Origin: Salinigranum marinum
GTDB taxonomy: Archaea > Halobacteriota > Halobacteria > Halobacteriales > Haloferacaceae
Length of the DNA: 64,000 nucleotides
Direction: 5' to 3'
NCBI RefSeq assembly: GCF_024228675.1
Contig: NZ_CP100462.1
Coordinates: 248,001 to 312,000, forward strand
Part shown: piece by piece, positions 51,680 through 59,918 of the stretch
Layout: every line of letters starts with the position of its first letter
How positions within the stretch are numbered: position 1 is the first letter of the stretch
Notes under the pieces: generated by a model
What the model saw: the letters and a program-made list of their open reading frames with translations, nothing else
What the model was told of the DNA's origin: nothing
Database searches by the model: none
Program-made: the position numbers and the translations under genes

Positions 51680-53290
51680 TTACAGATAGTCGTTTAGCGT
51701 CTCGTAGGTATCGTCGAGATACTGATTCGGCTCGGCGACTGCCCACATCTCGTTCTTCACCGCGGCCTTCGGGGAGGCGCCGTCCTCAACGTGCTCACAG
51801 AGAATCGTCAGATTTCGCGTCGAGAGTGTGGGCCAGTTCTCGTTCTGCCGGGTCTGGTGGGCGAACTGGACGATTTTCCGGAGTGTCCCCCGGTCCACGA
51901 CCTCGTGACTGGTGTTCACCTGTGCATCCAGCGTCGCGACCTCCTCGTCGACGTCCTGAATGTAGGGCTGTTTGAGCGCTCGGAACCGACCACGTGTGGC
52001 CGAGTTCATCGGCTCGGAATCCCGGTACTCACGGGTCGGCGGGTTCATCGTGATCACAATTCGCGTCGACGGATGGGGTTCGACCAACTCGCCGTGAGCC
52101 TTCACGAGGAGCTTTCCCTCGTTGAGCAAGCGATGAAGCGACATCGCGGCGCCGGCTCGCATCACGGGGAATTCGTTGAGCACCAGCACCGACCCATTCA
52201 GCAGCGCTTGCTTGGCCGGGCCGTTCCGAGGCGCGATCAACCCGTCTTCAGTGGGCGTGAGCGGTCCGAAGAGGTCCTCCGTGTGGGTTGCCTCGTCACA
52301 GTCCACCGAGACGTAACCACGGTTCGTCCGGTGACACAGGTACTTAACGAGGTAGTTCTTCCCGGAGCCGCGTGGGCCAACCAAACGGACCGGAACCAGC
52401 CCACGGGCCAGTTTCTTCGCAAGCAGTTCACCTAGTGGAAGCTGGAGCCGCGGCTCCGTCGGAACCGCTGGTGGAACCACTTCCCCCGACACATCGACTG
52501 GCAGGGCATCGTCACCCGCCTCGGGATGGGTCGCAGCCTTCGGGACGTCAGGGTGATCGGGTTCGTCGAGGACGTGCAACCCGGTCGGCACCGGGTCCTG
52601 TTCGTTCCGTCCGATGTCCGAGACGTACTGGGCCTCGACAGCGTCCGGCTCGAGCCCCTCGGATCGATAACGGGGTTCGCCGACAGGTTCGGTGGCGGTG
52701 GTGATGTCGAGGATCCTGGCCGTCCCTCGGCCCGTCGTCGCGTCAACCCGACGACCGTATCGGACGTCAGCACTCCTGGCAAGCCACACGCCAACCGGGA
52801 CGTGCCGGGGTGCCGCCTGGATGATGGCCTCCGCGCGGCTCTCGGTCAGTGTCCCGGTTAACCCGGCGAGGTCGTTGACGTCGGCGTCCGCGAGATCGGT
52901 GAACGTCGCGTAGCCGGCGTCACGGAGCGCGGTCGCGATGCTCTCGGTGACGACCTCGAGAGCCTGAAAGTCAGCAGTACCCGTCGCGTCAGCAGGGCCG
53001 CCGAAGGCCTCGGTGATCACAGCCGGCTCCGGTCCCTGTGGCGAAACCCCGACGATGGTCGTACTCCCACGGGACCCCCTGTCGAGACTGAAAATCCCCT
53101 CGGCAGCACCAGCATTGATGAGGTCGGCGGCTTCCTGGTCGCCGATGTCGACGTAGTCGCTGACCCGGAAGGTGACCCGTTCGAGCGGGACACTACCCCT
53201 CTCGCGCTTGAGCAGGCGATGGACGAGGTGCGACAGGACCAGGAGCGGTTCGGGGCGATCGACATCTGGATCTGGATCGGATGTAGACAT
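51680..53290 (-). CDS. MoxR/CbbQ-like AAA+ ATPase with altered Walker motifs
   Basis: 536 residues from the ATG at 53290 (MSTSDPDPDVDRPEPLLVLS). N-terminal segment 13-75 looks like a winged-helix/tetramer domain; 122-160 (LRDAGYATFTDLADADVNDL, TGTLTESRAEAIIQAA) resembles a helix-hairpin-helix. The AAA+ core begins near 284. Walker A is GPRGSGKN (305-312), with Asn where Thr/Ser is usual. The Walker B-like strand is VLVLNEF (368-374), with Asn in place of Asp. Sensor-type segment RIVITMNPPTREYRDSEPMN and arginine finger candidate ATRGRF follow. It probably remodels a partner, most likely the HELLH protein encoded downstream. Confidence 0.85.
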   Translation of the reverse strand: MSTSDPDPDVDRPEPLLVLSHLVHRLLKRERGSVPLERVTFRVSDYVDIGDQEAADLINAGAAEGIFSLDRGSRGSTTIVGVSPQGPEPAVITEAFGGPADATGTADFQALEVVTESIATALRDAGYATFTDLADADVNDLAGLTGTLTESRAEAIIQAAPRHVPVGVWLARSADVRYGRRVDATTGRGTARILDITTATEPVGEPRYRSEGLEPDAVEAQYVSDIGRNEQDPVPTGLHVLDEPDHPDVPKAATHPEAGDDALPVDVSGEVVPPAVPTEPRLQLPLGELLAKKLARGLVPVRLVGPRGSGKNYLVKYLCHRTNRGYVSVDCDEATHTEDLFGPLTPTEDGLIAPRNGPAKQALLNGSVLVLNEFPVMRAGAAMSLHRLLNEGKLLVKAHGELVEPHPSTRIVITMNPPTREYRDSEPMNSATRGRFRALKQPYIQDVDEEVATLDAQVNTSHEVVDRGTLRKIVQFAHQTRQNENWPTLSTRNLTILCEHVEDGASPKAAVKNEMWAVAEPNQYLDDTYETLNDYL

Positions 53291-53455
53291 GAATATGAGA
53301 CGGAACCTGCGTGGGAATCCCGCCACCCGATTGTGGGTCGATAAATCAGCGGCGGACTGAGAATCCAGACAGAACACTCGATGAGGACCGCCCGGTCGAC
53401 CTGAGTGGTTATGATGCGAGACGCGTTAGTAGCGCACAGAGGACACCAACGACTC

Positions 53456-53770
53456 ATGGCTGGAACTGGGTCACAATCGAATTCGGATGGGACGATGCCG
53501 GAGATTGTGAAGACGGACGATATCCTGGGCGGAGACTCCCGAATCGAAGGGCACCGCATCGGCGTATATCACGTCTACCAGCGCTACGTCGACGGAGACG
53601 ACACGCCGGAGGAGATCGCCACAAGTTACGATATCTCAGTCGTTGAGGTCCATGCCGCGCTCGCATACGCGTTCAGCCACCCCGAGGAGATGCGCGCCAT
53701 TGAGGCTCGAAACCAGCCGATGTACGAAGAAAAGGCGGCGAACCGGCTCGTTCCTGACGAGACTGACTGA
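53456..53770 (+). CDS. DUF433-family (antitoxin-like) protein
   Basis: 104 residues from the ATG at 53456; the ATG at 53498 (MPEIVKTDDILGGDSRIEGH) is equally possible and gives 90. DUF433 signature: GGDSRIEGHRIGVYHVYQRY and SYDISVVEVHAALAYAFSHP. The family is usually an antitoxin paired with a PIN-like toxin (DUF5615), but none follows here. It stands divergent from the AAA+ gene (about 165 bp between the starts) and may be an orphan. Confidence 0.85.
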   Translation: MAGTGSQSNSDGTMPEIVKTDDILGGDSRIEGHRIGVYHVYQRYVDGDDTPEEIATSYDISVVEVHAALAYAFSHPEEMRAIEARNQPMYEEKAANRLVPDETD

Positions 53771-53800
53771 GAGTTCTCATCTAGAGCGGTAACTCAGCCC

Positions 53801-54283
53801 TCAAGCAGGGTTCCTTCCCGAGTTGAGCGGCTTGAGTGAGTCTGCACGATAGGCAGTCCGCCACAGTTTGAGCACTGCACGAGCCACTAGAAGGTCGGGT
53901 GACTGTTGGATACAGGACTCCTCGACATCGTTTGGGTCGGACGATGCATCTGGCGGCGGGTGGTAGTGCGCTAGTCCGGTGACGTGAACATAGTCGCCAC
54001 CGTGAGGGTGTTTTCCCCAGCGGAGGTTGACGTTCAGCGTGTCCGTATAGTGGAATTTGTAGTCGTCTTGGACCGTCCACTGGATATCAAGGCGACAGGA
54101 GTCGGCACCACAGAGACCGTCGTCAAACCGTACTTCGAGCGTGGTGGGATTGAGAAAATCGTCTAACGTCGCCGTTGCAAGGGGTTCCTCGTCGTTGAAA
54201 ATGTCACGGATGACGAGGAGTGCGGGTCTGTCGATGGCACCTCGAAGCGAGTGACGTTCACCCGAGTCACGGGGTCCGTTCAT
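53801..54283 (-). CDS. TumE-like (DUF6516-type) putative toxin, copy 2
   Basis: 160 residues. The block FHYTDTLNVNLRWGKHPHGG, DYVHVTGLAHYHP (78-109) carries the same HY...RW..PH...H pattern as copy 1 at 38793. Upstream half: FDDGLCGADSCRLDIQWTVQ (two Cys). It starts 4 bp after the HTH gene stop on the same strand. Sequence identity to copy 1 outside the block is very low, so the two pairs are old paralogues or separate arrivals. Confidence 0.65.
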   Translation of the reverse strand: MNGPRDSGERHSLRGAIDRPALLVIRDIFNDEEPLATATLDDFLNPTTLEVRFDDGLCGADSCRLDIQWTVQDDYKFHYTDTLNVNLRWGKHPHGGDYVHVTGLAHYHPPPDASSDPNDVEESCIQQSPDLLVARAVLKLWRTAYRADSLKPLNSGRNPA

Positions 54284-54286
54284 ACG

Positions 54287-54880
54287 CTACGGTGTGGAGG
54301 TGTTCTCTTCGAGATGCGACGAGTCTCCGCCGACGAACCGTTCTGCGTTCGCGATAGAGAGCGCGGCGTTGGCGAACGCGAGGTTGCGCCGCGTTGTCTG
54401 CCACTCTTGGAGTGTGTCTGAGTCGATCTCGCGTTCGTGCTCCGACGCTTCAGAGAGGGTTTGGTTCGTTTGCTCGACCATCAGTTCCTCAGGCGATTCG
54501 ACGCCGTACTCCGTCTGGAACTCACTGATGGTCTCACGCATGGCAGCGATACGGTTCACGAGTTCATCGACAGAGACGTGAGAGAGAATGTCCGCCGCCT
54601 GTTCCATGACGAGCGACTCCGGCGATCGACGATAGTACGTCCCGCCATGGTCTCCCGTCGACGTGGCGACGAACCCCTCCTCGGCGAGTGCCGTGAGATG
54701 TTTCCGAGCAGTCTTCGGTGACGTGCGTGCATCCGCTGCGACCGTCTCGGCCGAGCGTGGGGTATACTCGCGGCTAATGACTTCACGGACACGTTCATAC
54801 GGCGTCGTCTCGGCCTCCCATTCCTCGCCGACTGCCTCGTTAACATCGTCGAATGTTCCGGGAGCGGCGGAGTCTGTCAT
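54287..54880 (-). CDS. Winged-HTH regulator paired with TumE-like protein, copy 2
   Basis: 197 residues from the ATG at 54880 (MTDSAAPGTFDDVNEAVGEE). HTH: PRSAETVAADARTSPKTARK, HLTALAEEGFVATST (about 45-79), with a GGTYYRRS wing, then a helical region (LVNRIAAMRETISEFQTEYG) and an acidic end. Same layout as copy 1: HTH gene first, then TumE-like gene 4 bp on. A TATA-like box sits about 26 bp before the ATG, so the message is probably leaderless. Confidence 0.78.
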   Translation of the reverse strand: MTDSAAPGTFDDVNEAVGEEWEAETTPYERVREVISREYTPRSAETVAADARTSPKTARKHLTALAEEGFVATSTGDHGGTYYRRSPESLVMEQAADILSHVSVDELVNRIAAMRETISEFQTEYGVESPEELMVEQTNQTLSEASEHEREIDSDTLQEWQTTRRNLAFANAALSIANAERFVGGDSSHLEENTSTP

Positions 54881-54902
54881 ATATCCGACCACGATTTGGA
54901 GT

Positions 54903-54911
54903 AGTATAGAC
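54903..54911 (-). promoter_or_regulatory. TATA-like box for the HTH/TumE-like operon, copy 2
   Basis: Minus strand GTCTATACT, centred about 26 bp before the ATG at 54880. This matches leaderless spacing, as for copy 1. Confidence 0.45.
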
Positions 54912-55003
54912 TTTTGGCACGGTAATATACTACTTATCTCTCGCGAAGTAGCTGAAGTGAACGCGGATAGGTGTGAAGACCTACAGAGATTGTACTGCAC
55001 GGC

Positions 55004-55859
55004 TCAGTCGAGGTCATCTAGGCGACGTTGAATCCGGTTATGGAGTTGCTGGGCTTGCCCGTCGGAGAGATCTGCTTCCGTATCGACCTCGATGCCCGGA
55101 ACGTCGACGATGTCTTCCAGCACATCAGTCAGCCGTGGGAGAAAGTCGACGGGCAAAGCTGGGGGAATCCGTAGTGACAGCTCCCGATTGAGCACCCCAT
55201 ACGCCAGCCGGAACTTCCCACAGTCGACCCGAGCCGCCTCGGCGATCTCGTCGAGAAAGCGGGGCAGTCGGCGGCGGCGACACGCCGCGTACACCGCGGC
55301 GCTCGCCATCGATTCGAGGGACCGACCGCGAATCAGATCTGCCGACTGTGCCTCGCGAAACAGCTGACCAGCCTCCGCCTGTATGCTCTCGCCCACGCCC
55401 AGCGCCCCACCAATCCGACGGATCTCACCGAGACCATGCGCGAGGTTCTGGTCGGCCTTGCTCTCGAAGCGAGCCCGTCGGTTCCACCGGCGGAGTCGAC
55501 GCAGGCGGGCCCGGGTCGCAGCCGGGAGTTCGCGACCGTGGCCGTCTCGGAATTGGCCTATCTCGGCAGAGACTCCCCAGTCGTGACGCATAGGGGGTCA
55601 CTGGGCCGCCGACTCGACGCCGCTCTGCTTCGTCGTAGGGCGTCCACTCCGGGCCGTGGTCCAAGCCGGCATCCTCCACAATCAGACCGCAGTCGGGACA
55701 GTACGTCTCGGTGTCGTCGCTGACGAGCTGTACACCGTCACATTCTGGACAGCAGTCAGACGTGTTCGCCGGCGTTTCGTCGACGGCGTCGACGTGATGA
55801 CGGGAATCGGTACACTGGTCGGTCGAGACAGTCGCGTAGCTGGGCGAATTGAGGGACAT
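55004..55859 (-). pseudogene. tfb: Transcription factor B (TFB) gene, frameshifted and C-terminally shortened
   Basis: The 5' frame from the ATG at 55859 carries the zinc ribbon (CCPECDGVQLVSDDTETYCPDC split here for length) and the B-finger-like ending DHGPEWTPYDEAERRRVGGP, then an inserted T near 55592 shifts the frame. The second frame gives RHDWGVSAEIGQFRDGHGRE (B-linker) and a first cyclin repeat (SKADQNLAHGLGEIRRIGGA, RGRSLESMASAAVYAACRRR). It stops after DGQAQQLHNRIQRRLDDLD, so the second cyclin repeat is missing. TFB recruits RNA polymerase; this copy cannot work as a normal factor. Confidence 0.85.
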
Positions 55860-55904
55860 CTGGGAAAACAGCCCGGTGAGGGCCGAGGATTGGTCGTCAG
55901 TCAG

Positions 55905-56441
55905 TTAGTCGGGAGCGTGGTCGACGAGATCTGGCGGGAACGGTGGGTCGAACGTATCGTGGAAGGCGAGACAGACCCGGTCCTGCCAGGCAGCGTATTC
56001 GTCTGGCGGTGTCTGCTCGAATCGCTTCACGCCGATGCCGGACTCACGAGCGAAGGCCTCGAGATCGATCGCCTCGATGCTCGTAATGGCCCCCGGCGAT
56101 GGTGTCGGCGTGGCTGCTGCTAGCGGTCGCTCGATCCAGCCGTCGAAACAGCCGTCGGTCGAACTAATCACCACGACACCGTCGGTCGCACCGACAAACA
56201 GCCGCGTAGTGATCCGGGCGAGGTTGCGATACAACCCGGGCGGGATGACGAGCACCAACTGGTCGGTATCGATTGTCTCGACCCGACCGTGCTCGATGAC
56301 GCGCCCGTCGACCCGCCAGCGCTGGTGGTCGTCAAGCCAGCCACCGGTCTGGAGTCGGCCAACAGCGGTCTCCAGACACGCGAGGGTTCGGTACCGGATG
56401 TAGCCGGTCACTGTCGCATAGAAGCTCACTGCATCCTCCAA
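55905..56441 (-). CDS. Hypothetical protein
   Basis: 178 residues, MEDAVSFYATVTGYIRYRTL. A region of alternating strands follows (WRVDGRVIEHGRVETIDTDQ, LVIPPGLYRNLARITTRLFV, GVVVISSTDGCFDGWIERPL), suggesting a small beta-sheet protein; the C-terminus is Asp/Pro-rich (FDPPFPPDLVDHAPD). I do not recognise it. It lies downstream of the broken MHMLIR gene on the same strand with about 80 bp between, and may have been co-transcribed with it. Confidence 0.6.
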   Translation of the reverse strand: MEDAVSFYATVTGYIRYRTLACLETAVGRLQTGGWLDDHQRWRVDGRVIEHGRVETIDTDQLVLVIPPGLYRNLARITTRLFVGATDGVVVISSTDGCFDGWIERPLAAATPTPSPGAITSIEAIDLEAFARESGIGVKRFEQTPPDEYAAWQDRVCLAFHDTFDPPFPPDLVDHAPD

Positions 56442-56522
56442 GAGTACTCCCGAGTGCCGCGGCTTACGCGCCCCTCGAACGAGGCAGGTCGGCTAGCCGA
56501 GCTGCGACTCGCCGTCGGCCGT

Positions 56523-57015
56523 TTAGTAGTGGACATCAGCGGGCACCACCCAGAGCGAATCGGTGTCTCGGTCCTCGACGTAGCGGTCGACCGCACTCCG
56601 GGAACGGAGCCCGGCACCGTGCTCGTCGTAGATCCAGACTGACGGCCCAGCGAACTGTCCGATAGCAGTCGTACCGGGCGAGGTCGACATCGTCCATCAC
56701 CTCGGCCGGATCGAGCCTGTTGAGTTTCTCATGAAGCGTCCCAACAGTTTCGACGAACCACGTCGTCTGTGCCTCGATCGCATCGTCCAGCAGTTGTTCA
56801 CCGGTCTCGGACGACAGCCGATAAGCGGAATCGAGCCCGCCATAGCGTGGGTGGTCGCGATACCGGGCGGTCGATTCGTCGAGCGTCTTGTAGTAGTCGA
56901 AGGCAGTACTCGCACCCTCACTGATCCCGATCAGTCGGTCGAGGGCGAGTCGAGCGACGCCGACCGCCTCGGTCGCGTCGGTTGCAGGGACGAGTACGCG
57001 TATGAGCATGTGCAT
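56523..57015 (-). pseudogene. Hypothetical gene broken by one inserted base
   Basis: From the ATG at 57015 (MHMLIRVLVPATDATEAVGV) the frame reads a helical protein (HPRYGGLDSAYRLSSETGEQ, LDDAIEAQTTWFVETVGTLH, EKLNRLDPAEVMDDVDLARY) to about 56670. There one extra T switches phase, and the original ending continues AIGQFAGPSVWIYDEHGAGL, RSRSAVDRYVEDRDTDSLWV, VPADVHY and stops at 56523. Without the shift the frame runs on into an Arg-rich tail. Function unknown. Confidence 0.65.
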
Positions 57016-57060
57016 GGTCGCCGTTCCTCGCCCCCCTTCGGGGCAAATAAACCGGAGCCC

Positions 57061-57756
57061 TCAGGAGAGGCGGTCGATCTGCACGGAGAGATACCCCTTG
57101 AGATCAGCCACTGTGGACTCGGAGACTGTCGACGCGCCGAAGTCGCTCCGAGATCCATGCCGAAGCTCGTCGCTCTCGAGGATCTCGACGCCACGTTCGA
57201 GTTGTGCGCGGAGCGCATCCGTATCCCCTCGGTGGAGATGTGGCGTCACCGCATCGAGATCGATCTCCTCGGCAATGGCGAGGACGTCACGGAGGTCGGT
57301 TTCGCGACCGCTGTGAAGTTTGGCAGCGACGAGGACTGCTCCATCGACCACGCGAGCGGTGGTCGTCGCGGTGCCACCGCTAATCTCCTGCTGAGCGCTG
57401 TGCTTGTGGAGATAGTCGAACGACCACTGCGCCTCTGTCTGTCGGCACCCGAGGCCGTTTACAAGGAGGTCAAACCCGATCGGTTGCTGTGGAGACAGTC
57501 GCTTCTCGTATTCGACCACTTCCGTATCGTAGACCCACTTCTTCGCGTGGCTATCGGTTTCCTCGAAGTCACGGGTTTCGAGGAACTCGACGAGCGCGTC
57601 TTTCTCCTCGGGCAGGACGACGATATCGAGATCCGTCGAGAACCGCGTGTTAAATGCTGAAACCGCGTAGCCACCGACGAGGACGTATTCGAGGTCGCTC
57701 TCGTTGAGTTCTTCGAGGAGTTCGATCAACGCGGTACTGCGGTCGTCGAAGCTCAC
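57061..57756 (-). CDS. AbiEii-type nucleotidyltransferase (putative toxin)
   Basis: 231 residues from the GTG at 57756 (VSFDDRSTALIELLEELNES). NTase signature: VLVGGYAVSAFNTRFSTDLD (26-44), with Gly-Gly and the metal-binding Asp42-X-Asp44. A His-rich SFDYLHKHSAQQEISG segment and AVLVAAKLHSGRETDLRDVL (typical K...R.KD-like helix) follow. The start overlaps the stop of a 29-codon remnant of the upstream partner by 3-4 bp (GTGA), the normal antitoxin-toxin join. The antitoxin itself is truncated, so this toxin, if active, is no longer encoded with its partner. Confidence 0.8.
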   Translation of the reverse strand: MSFDDRSTALIELLEELNESDLEYVLVGGYAVSAFNTRFSTDLDIVVLPEEKDALVEFLETRDFEETDSHAKKWVYDTEVVEYEKRLSPQQPIGFDLLVNGLGCRQTEAQWSFDYLHKHSAQQEISGGTATTTARVVDGAVLVAAKLHSGRETDLRDVLAIAEEIDLDAVTPHLHRGDTDALRAQLERGVEILESDELRHGSRSDFGASTVSESTVADLKGYLSVQIDRLS

Positions 57757-57839
57757 GAGTGAACCCGCTCCGACTCGCGGTAGGCCACGTCGAGATCGAG
57801 GTCGTCGTACATGCGATCGAGCATCGACAGCGCCGACTT
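57753..57839 (-). pseudogene. C-terminal remnant of the partner (antitoxin) gene of the AbiEii-type toxin
   Basis: The frame KSALSMLDRMYDDLDLDVAY, RESERVHS ends TGA at 57753-57755 and overlaps the toxin start. The 5' side is cut near 57839 and continues as the N-terminus of an IS6-type transposase, so a former upstream gene was replaced by an insertion and deletion. Confidence 0.7.
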
Positions 57840-57927
57840 GAATCGCGAACTCGGGTGTCCGCTGTCGCTCCACAAATTCCACGTCAATCCACTCGGTAGG
57901 TTTGCTGAGGCGGTTGATTTCGGTCAT
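57840..57927 (-). pseudogene. IS6-family transposase N-terminal fragment
   Basis: The frame opens MTEINRLSKPTEWIDVEFVE and RQRTPEFAIQV, which resembles the start of haloarchaeal IS6/IS240-type transposases (LSxxxxWIDxEFVERxRTPE). Only about 30 codons remain before the frame runs into the antitoxin remnant. Its other end lies next to the truncated end of the M50 gene. Confidence 0.65.
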
Positions 57928-57956
57928 AGAACATTCGAACTTCGACCGCCTCGTTC

Positions 57957-58556
57957 CTAACTTAACACGGCCGTCGCCCGAGCGTGTGGCTGATTGCGAG
58001 CGAGAATCGCCCGGAGGGTACGTCCCCCGTCCATCGGAAAGCCGGGGAGGAGATTGAACGCAGCGAGCACGATATTGAGAACGGTGAGATAGCCGAAGAC
58101 GAAGCGGACGGGGTCCAGACTCGACGGTAGTGAGACGAACGCGACGTAGGAGCCAATACCGATGAGGACGCTCACGATTGGCCCGGCGATAGCAATCACC
58201 AGCTCGTGTCGCCAGTCTTCAGGGAATTCGGTGAAGCTCGCCACGCCGCCGAGCAACCAGAGGGTAATCGAATCGATCTCGTACCCGTACCGCAGTGCGA
58301 CCAGCGAGGGGCCGAACTCGTGTAGGAGTACGCCGACAAAGAGTCCCAGAGCTGATGCCAGTGCAAGTATCCACGGGAGGTATCCGCTCGTCAGTTGCTC
58401 GGAGTCGATCGTTGCGGCAAATGTCTCGTTGATCACGAGCACCAATTCGGTGACGTCCCAGGCGATGAACGCAGCGAACAAGGGGAGGACGATCAGAAAG
58501 GTCCAGTTGAGCCTGATCGGGATCCCGAACGCCGAACCGATCCGAAACCCTCGCAT
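57957..58556 (-). pseudogene. Site-2-protease (M50) gene, truncated, HExxH mutated to HEFGP
   Basis: 199 residues, MRGFRIGSAFGIPIRLNWTF. The membrane-embedded motif reads LLHEFGPSLVALRYG (77-91): the second zinc His of HExxH is Pro (CAC to CCC fits). The later NLLPGFPMDGGRTLRAILAR motif with the third ligand Asp is present. The reading ends ATAVLS soon after, whereas relatives go on with more helices or CBS domains (recall). The end is next to the IS6 fragment. It is probably inactive; Asp and one His alone are not expected to hold zinc well. Confidence 0.78.
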
Positions 58557-58757
58557 ACGTGAGTGATTGCGGTGGAATTGGTTAAAGAGCGTCTGTTGAC
58601 AGAACGACCTGTGTCGGTGAGTTCGGGAATGTTGCTCTCGCCGCTTATCAAGGGTTCTGGTCAGGGATGCATCTATGACTATCTTGCCGAGTAGAGGACA
58701 TCCCTACCTCTGGACAGCACCGAAACCATATCATCCGACGCTGAGTGGTCCTACTTC

Positions 58758-59516
58758 ATGGGACCCCTCGGCTGGATTATTGGATCGACGGTTTTGATCA
58801 GCCTCCTCGCGTGGCTTGGGATCTTGACGCTCTTTCTGAATGACGAACTGTTGGATCAGATCCTACTGGTGCTCGTCGCGCTTGCCGCCGGTGGACTGAT
58901 CGGGGGCGCATTCCTCCATCTCCTCCCTCGCGCCATTCAAGAGTACGGGACGACGGACACGCTGCCCCTGTTTCTGTCCCTAATCGTTGGCTTCTGTCTC
59001 TTCTATGTTCTCGAACAGTTCATTCACTGGCATCATCACCACACGGCAGTACAGGAGCACGAACCTGTGTCATATCTCGTGCTGATCTCGGATACGATTC
59101 ATAACTTCATCGATGGGTTGGTCGTCGCCGGTGCGTTTCTCCTCGGTATTGACGTCGGCATTGTGACGGCAGCTGCGATCGCTCTCCACGAGATCCCTCA
59201 AGAGATCGGTGATTTCGGAGTGCTCGTCTACGGCGGATTCGACCGCATGCAGGCCCTCGTATTGAATTATCTGACGCAGGCTACCGTCATCCTCGGCGGA
59301 ATCGTGGGGTACTATCTTGCCGGCGTTATCGAAGGAACGCCGGTACTGCTCCTTCCATTTGCAGCCGGGAATTTCATTTACATCGCCAGTTCCGACCTGA
59401 TTCCCGAGATCAAAGAGGAGGAGGACGTTCGGAGAGCCGCCATCTATTTTATGATGTTCCTGACTGGTGTAGTGCTCATGCTGGGAATCAAGCTTTTCCG
59501 CCGAGGGGTCAGCTAA
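58758..59516 (+). CDS. ZIP-family metal transporter
   Basis: 252 residues, about seven or eight helices. Helix 4 has LISDTIHNFIDGLVVAGAFL (HNxxDG) and helix 5 AAIALHEIPQEIGDFGVLVY (HEIPQEIGD), the metal-site motifs. The His-rich loop IHWHHHHTAVQEHE is between helices 3 and 4. C-terminal helix VVLMLGIKLFRRGVS. It would import Zn2+, Fe2+ or a similar divalent metal. About 90 bp downstream is a Usp/GNAT remnant on the same strand. Confidence 0.92.
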   Translation: MGPLGWIIGSTVLISLLAWLGILTLFLNDELLDQILLVLVALAAGGLIGGAFLHLLPRAIQEYGTTDTLPLFLSLIVGFCLFYVLEQFIHWHHHHTAVQEHEPVSYLVLISDTIHNFIDGLVVAGAFLLGIDVGIVTAAAIALHEIPQEIGDFGVLVYGGFDRMQALVLNYLTQATVILGGIVGYYLAGVIEGTPVLLLPFAAGNFIYIASSDLIPEIKEEEDVRRAAIYFMMFLTGVVLMLGIKLFRRGVS

Positions 59517-59607
59517 CTGGCTGGGACCATTCGTTCAGGGGTGGCTGGATTTCCATCATATGAGATTGTGAGTTCGGTATTTTATCGACGGACGAGAAGA
59601 GAGTCAC

Positions 59608-59910
59608 ATGTCCGAGGGAATCATCGATACCGCCAGGCAGGTCGGGGGCGACCTGATCGTGATGGGAACGGAACGACGGTCGGAGGAGTACCGACGGATG
59701 CTCGGCAGTGTCAGCGAGCGCGTCGTCCGATTGAGTCCTGTCCCTGTTCACCTCGTCAAAGTCCACGCTGATAGCGACGCTGGAATCTCGATTCGAGAGG
59801 CGACGGCAACTGATGGTGACGCGATCCGGACGATCGCCAAGCGTTCGATGAACACGTCGCACAGTGCTTTTCTTACCGAGACGGAAATCGACGAGTCTAT
59901 GCAGCTGACC
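59608..59910 (+). pseudogene. Chimeric remnant: Usp C-terminus joined to a GNAT N-terminus, cut by a TnpB element
   Basis: From 59608: MSEGIIDTARQVGGDLIVMG, TERRSEEYRRMLGSVSERVV is the last third of a Usp protein (no first strand). In the same frame follows ISIREATATDGDAIRTIAKR, SMNTSHSAFLTETEIDES, the opening of a GNAT acetyltransferase. The frame then runs into TnpB sequence near 59908. It may come from a natural Usp-GNAT gene whose ends were lost; neither part can work. Confidence 0.75.
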
Positions 59911-59918
59911 TCTCGGAC

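Noticed and set aside
57757-57927. The AbiEii-type protein as a 288-residue protein starting MTEINRLSKPTEW
   Set aside because: The first 30 residues match IS6 transposase starts and the next part is out of frame with the antitoxin remnant; the native start is the GTG at 57756.
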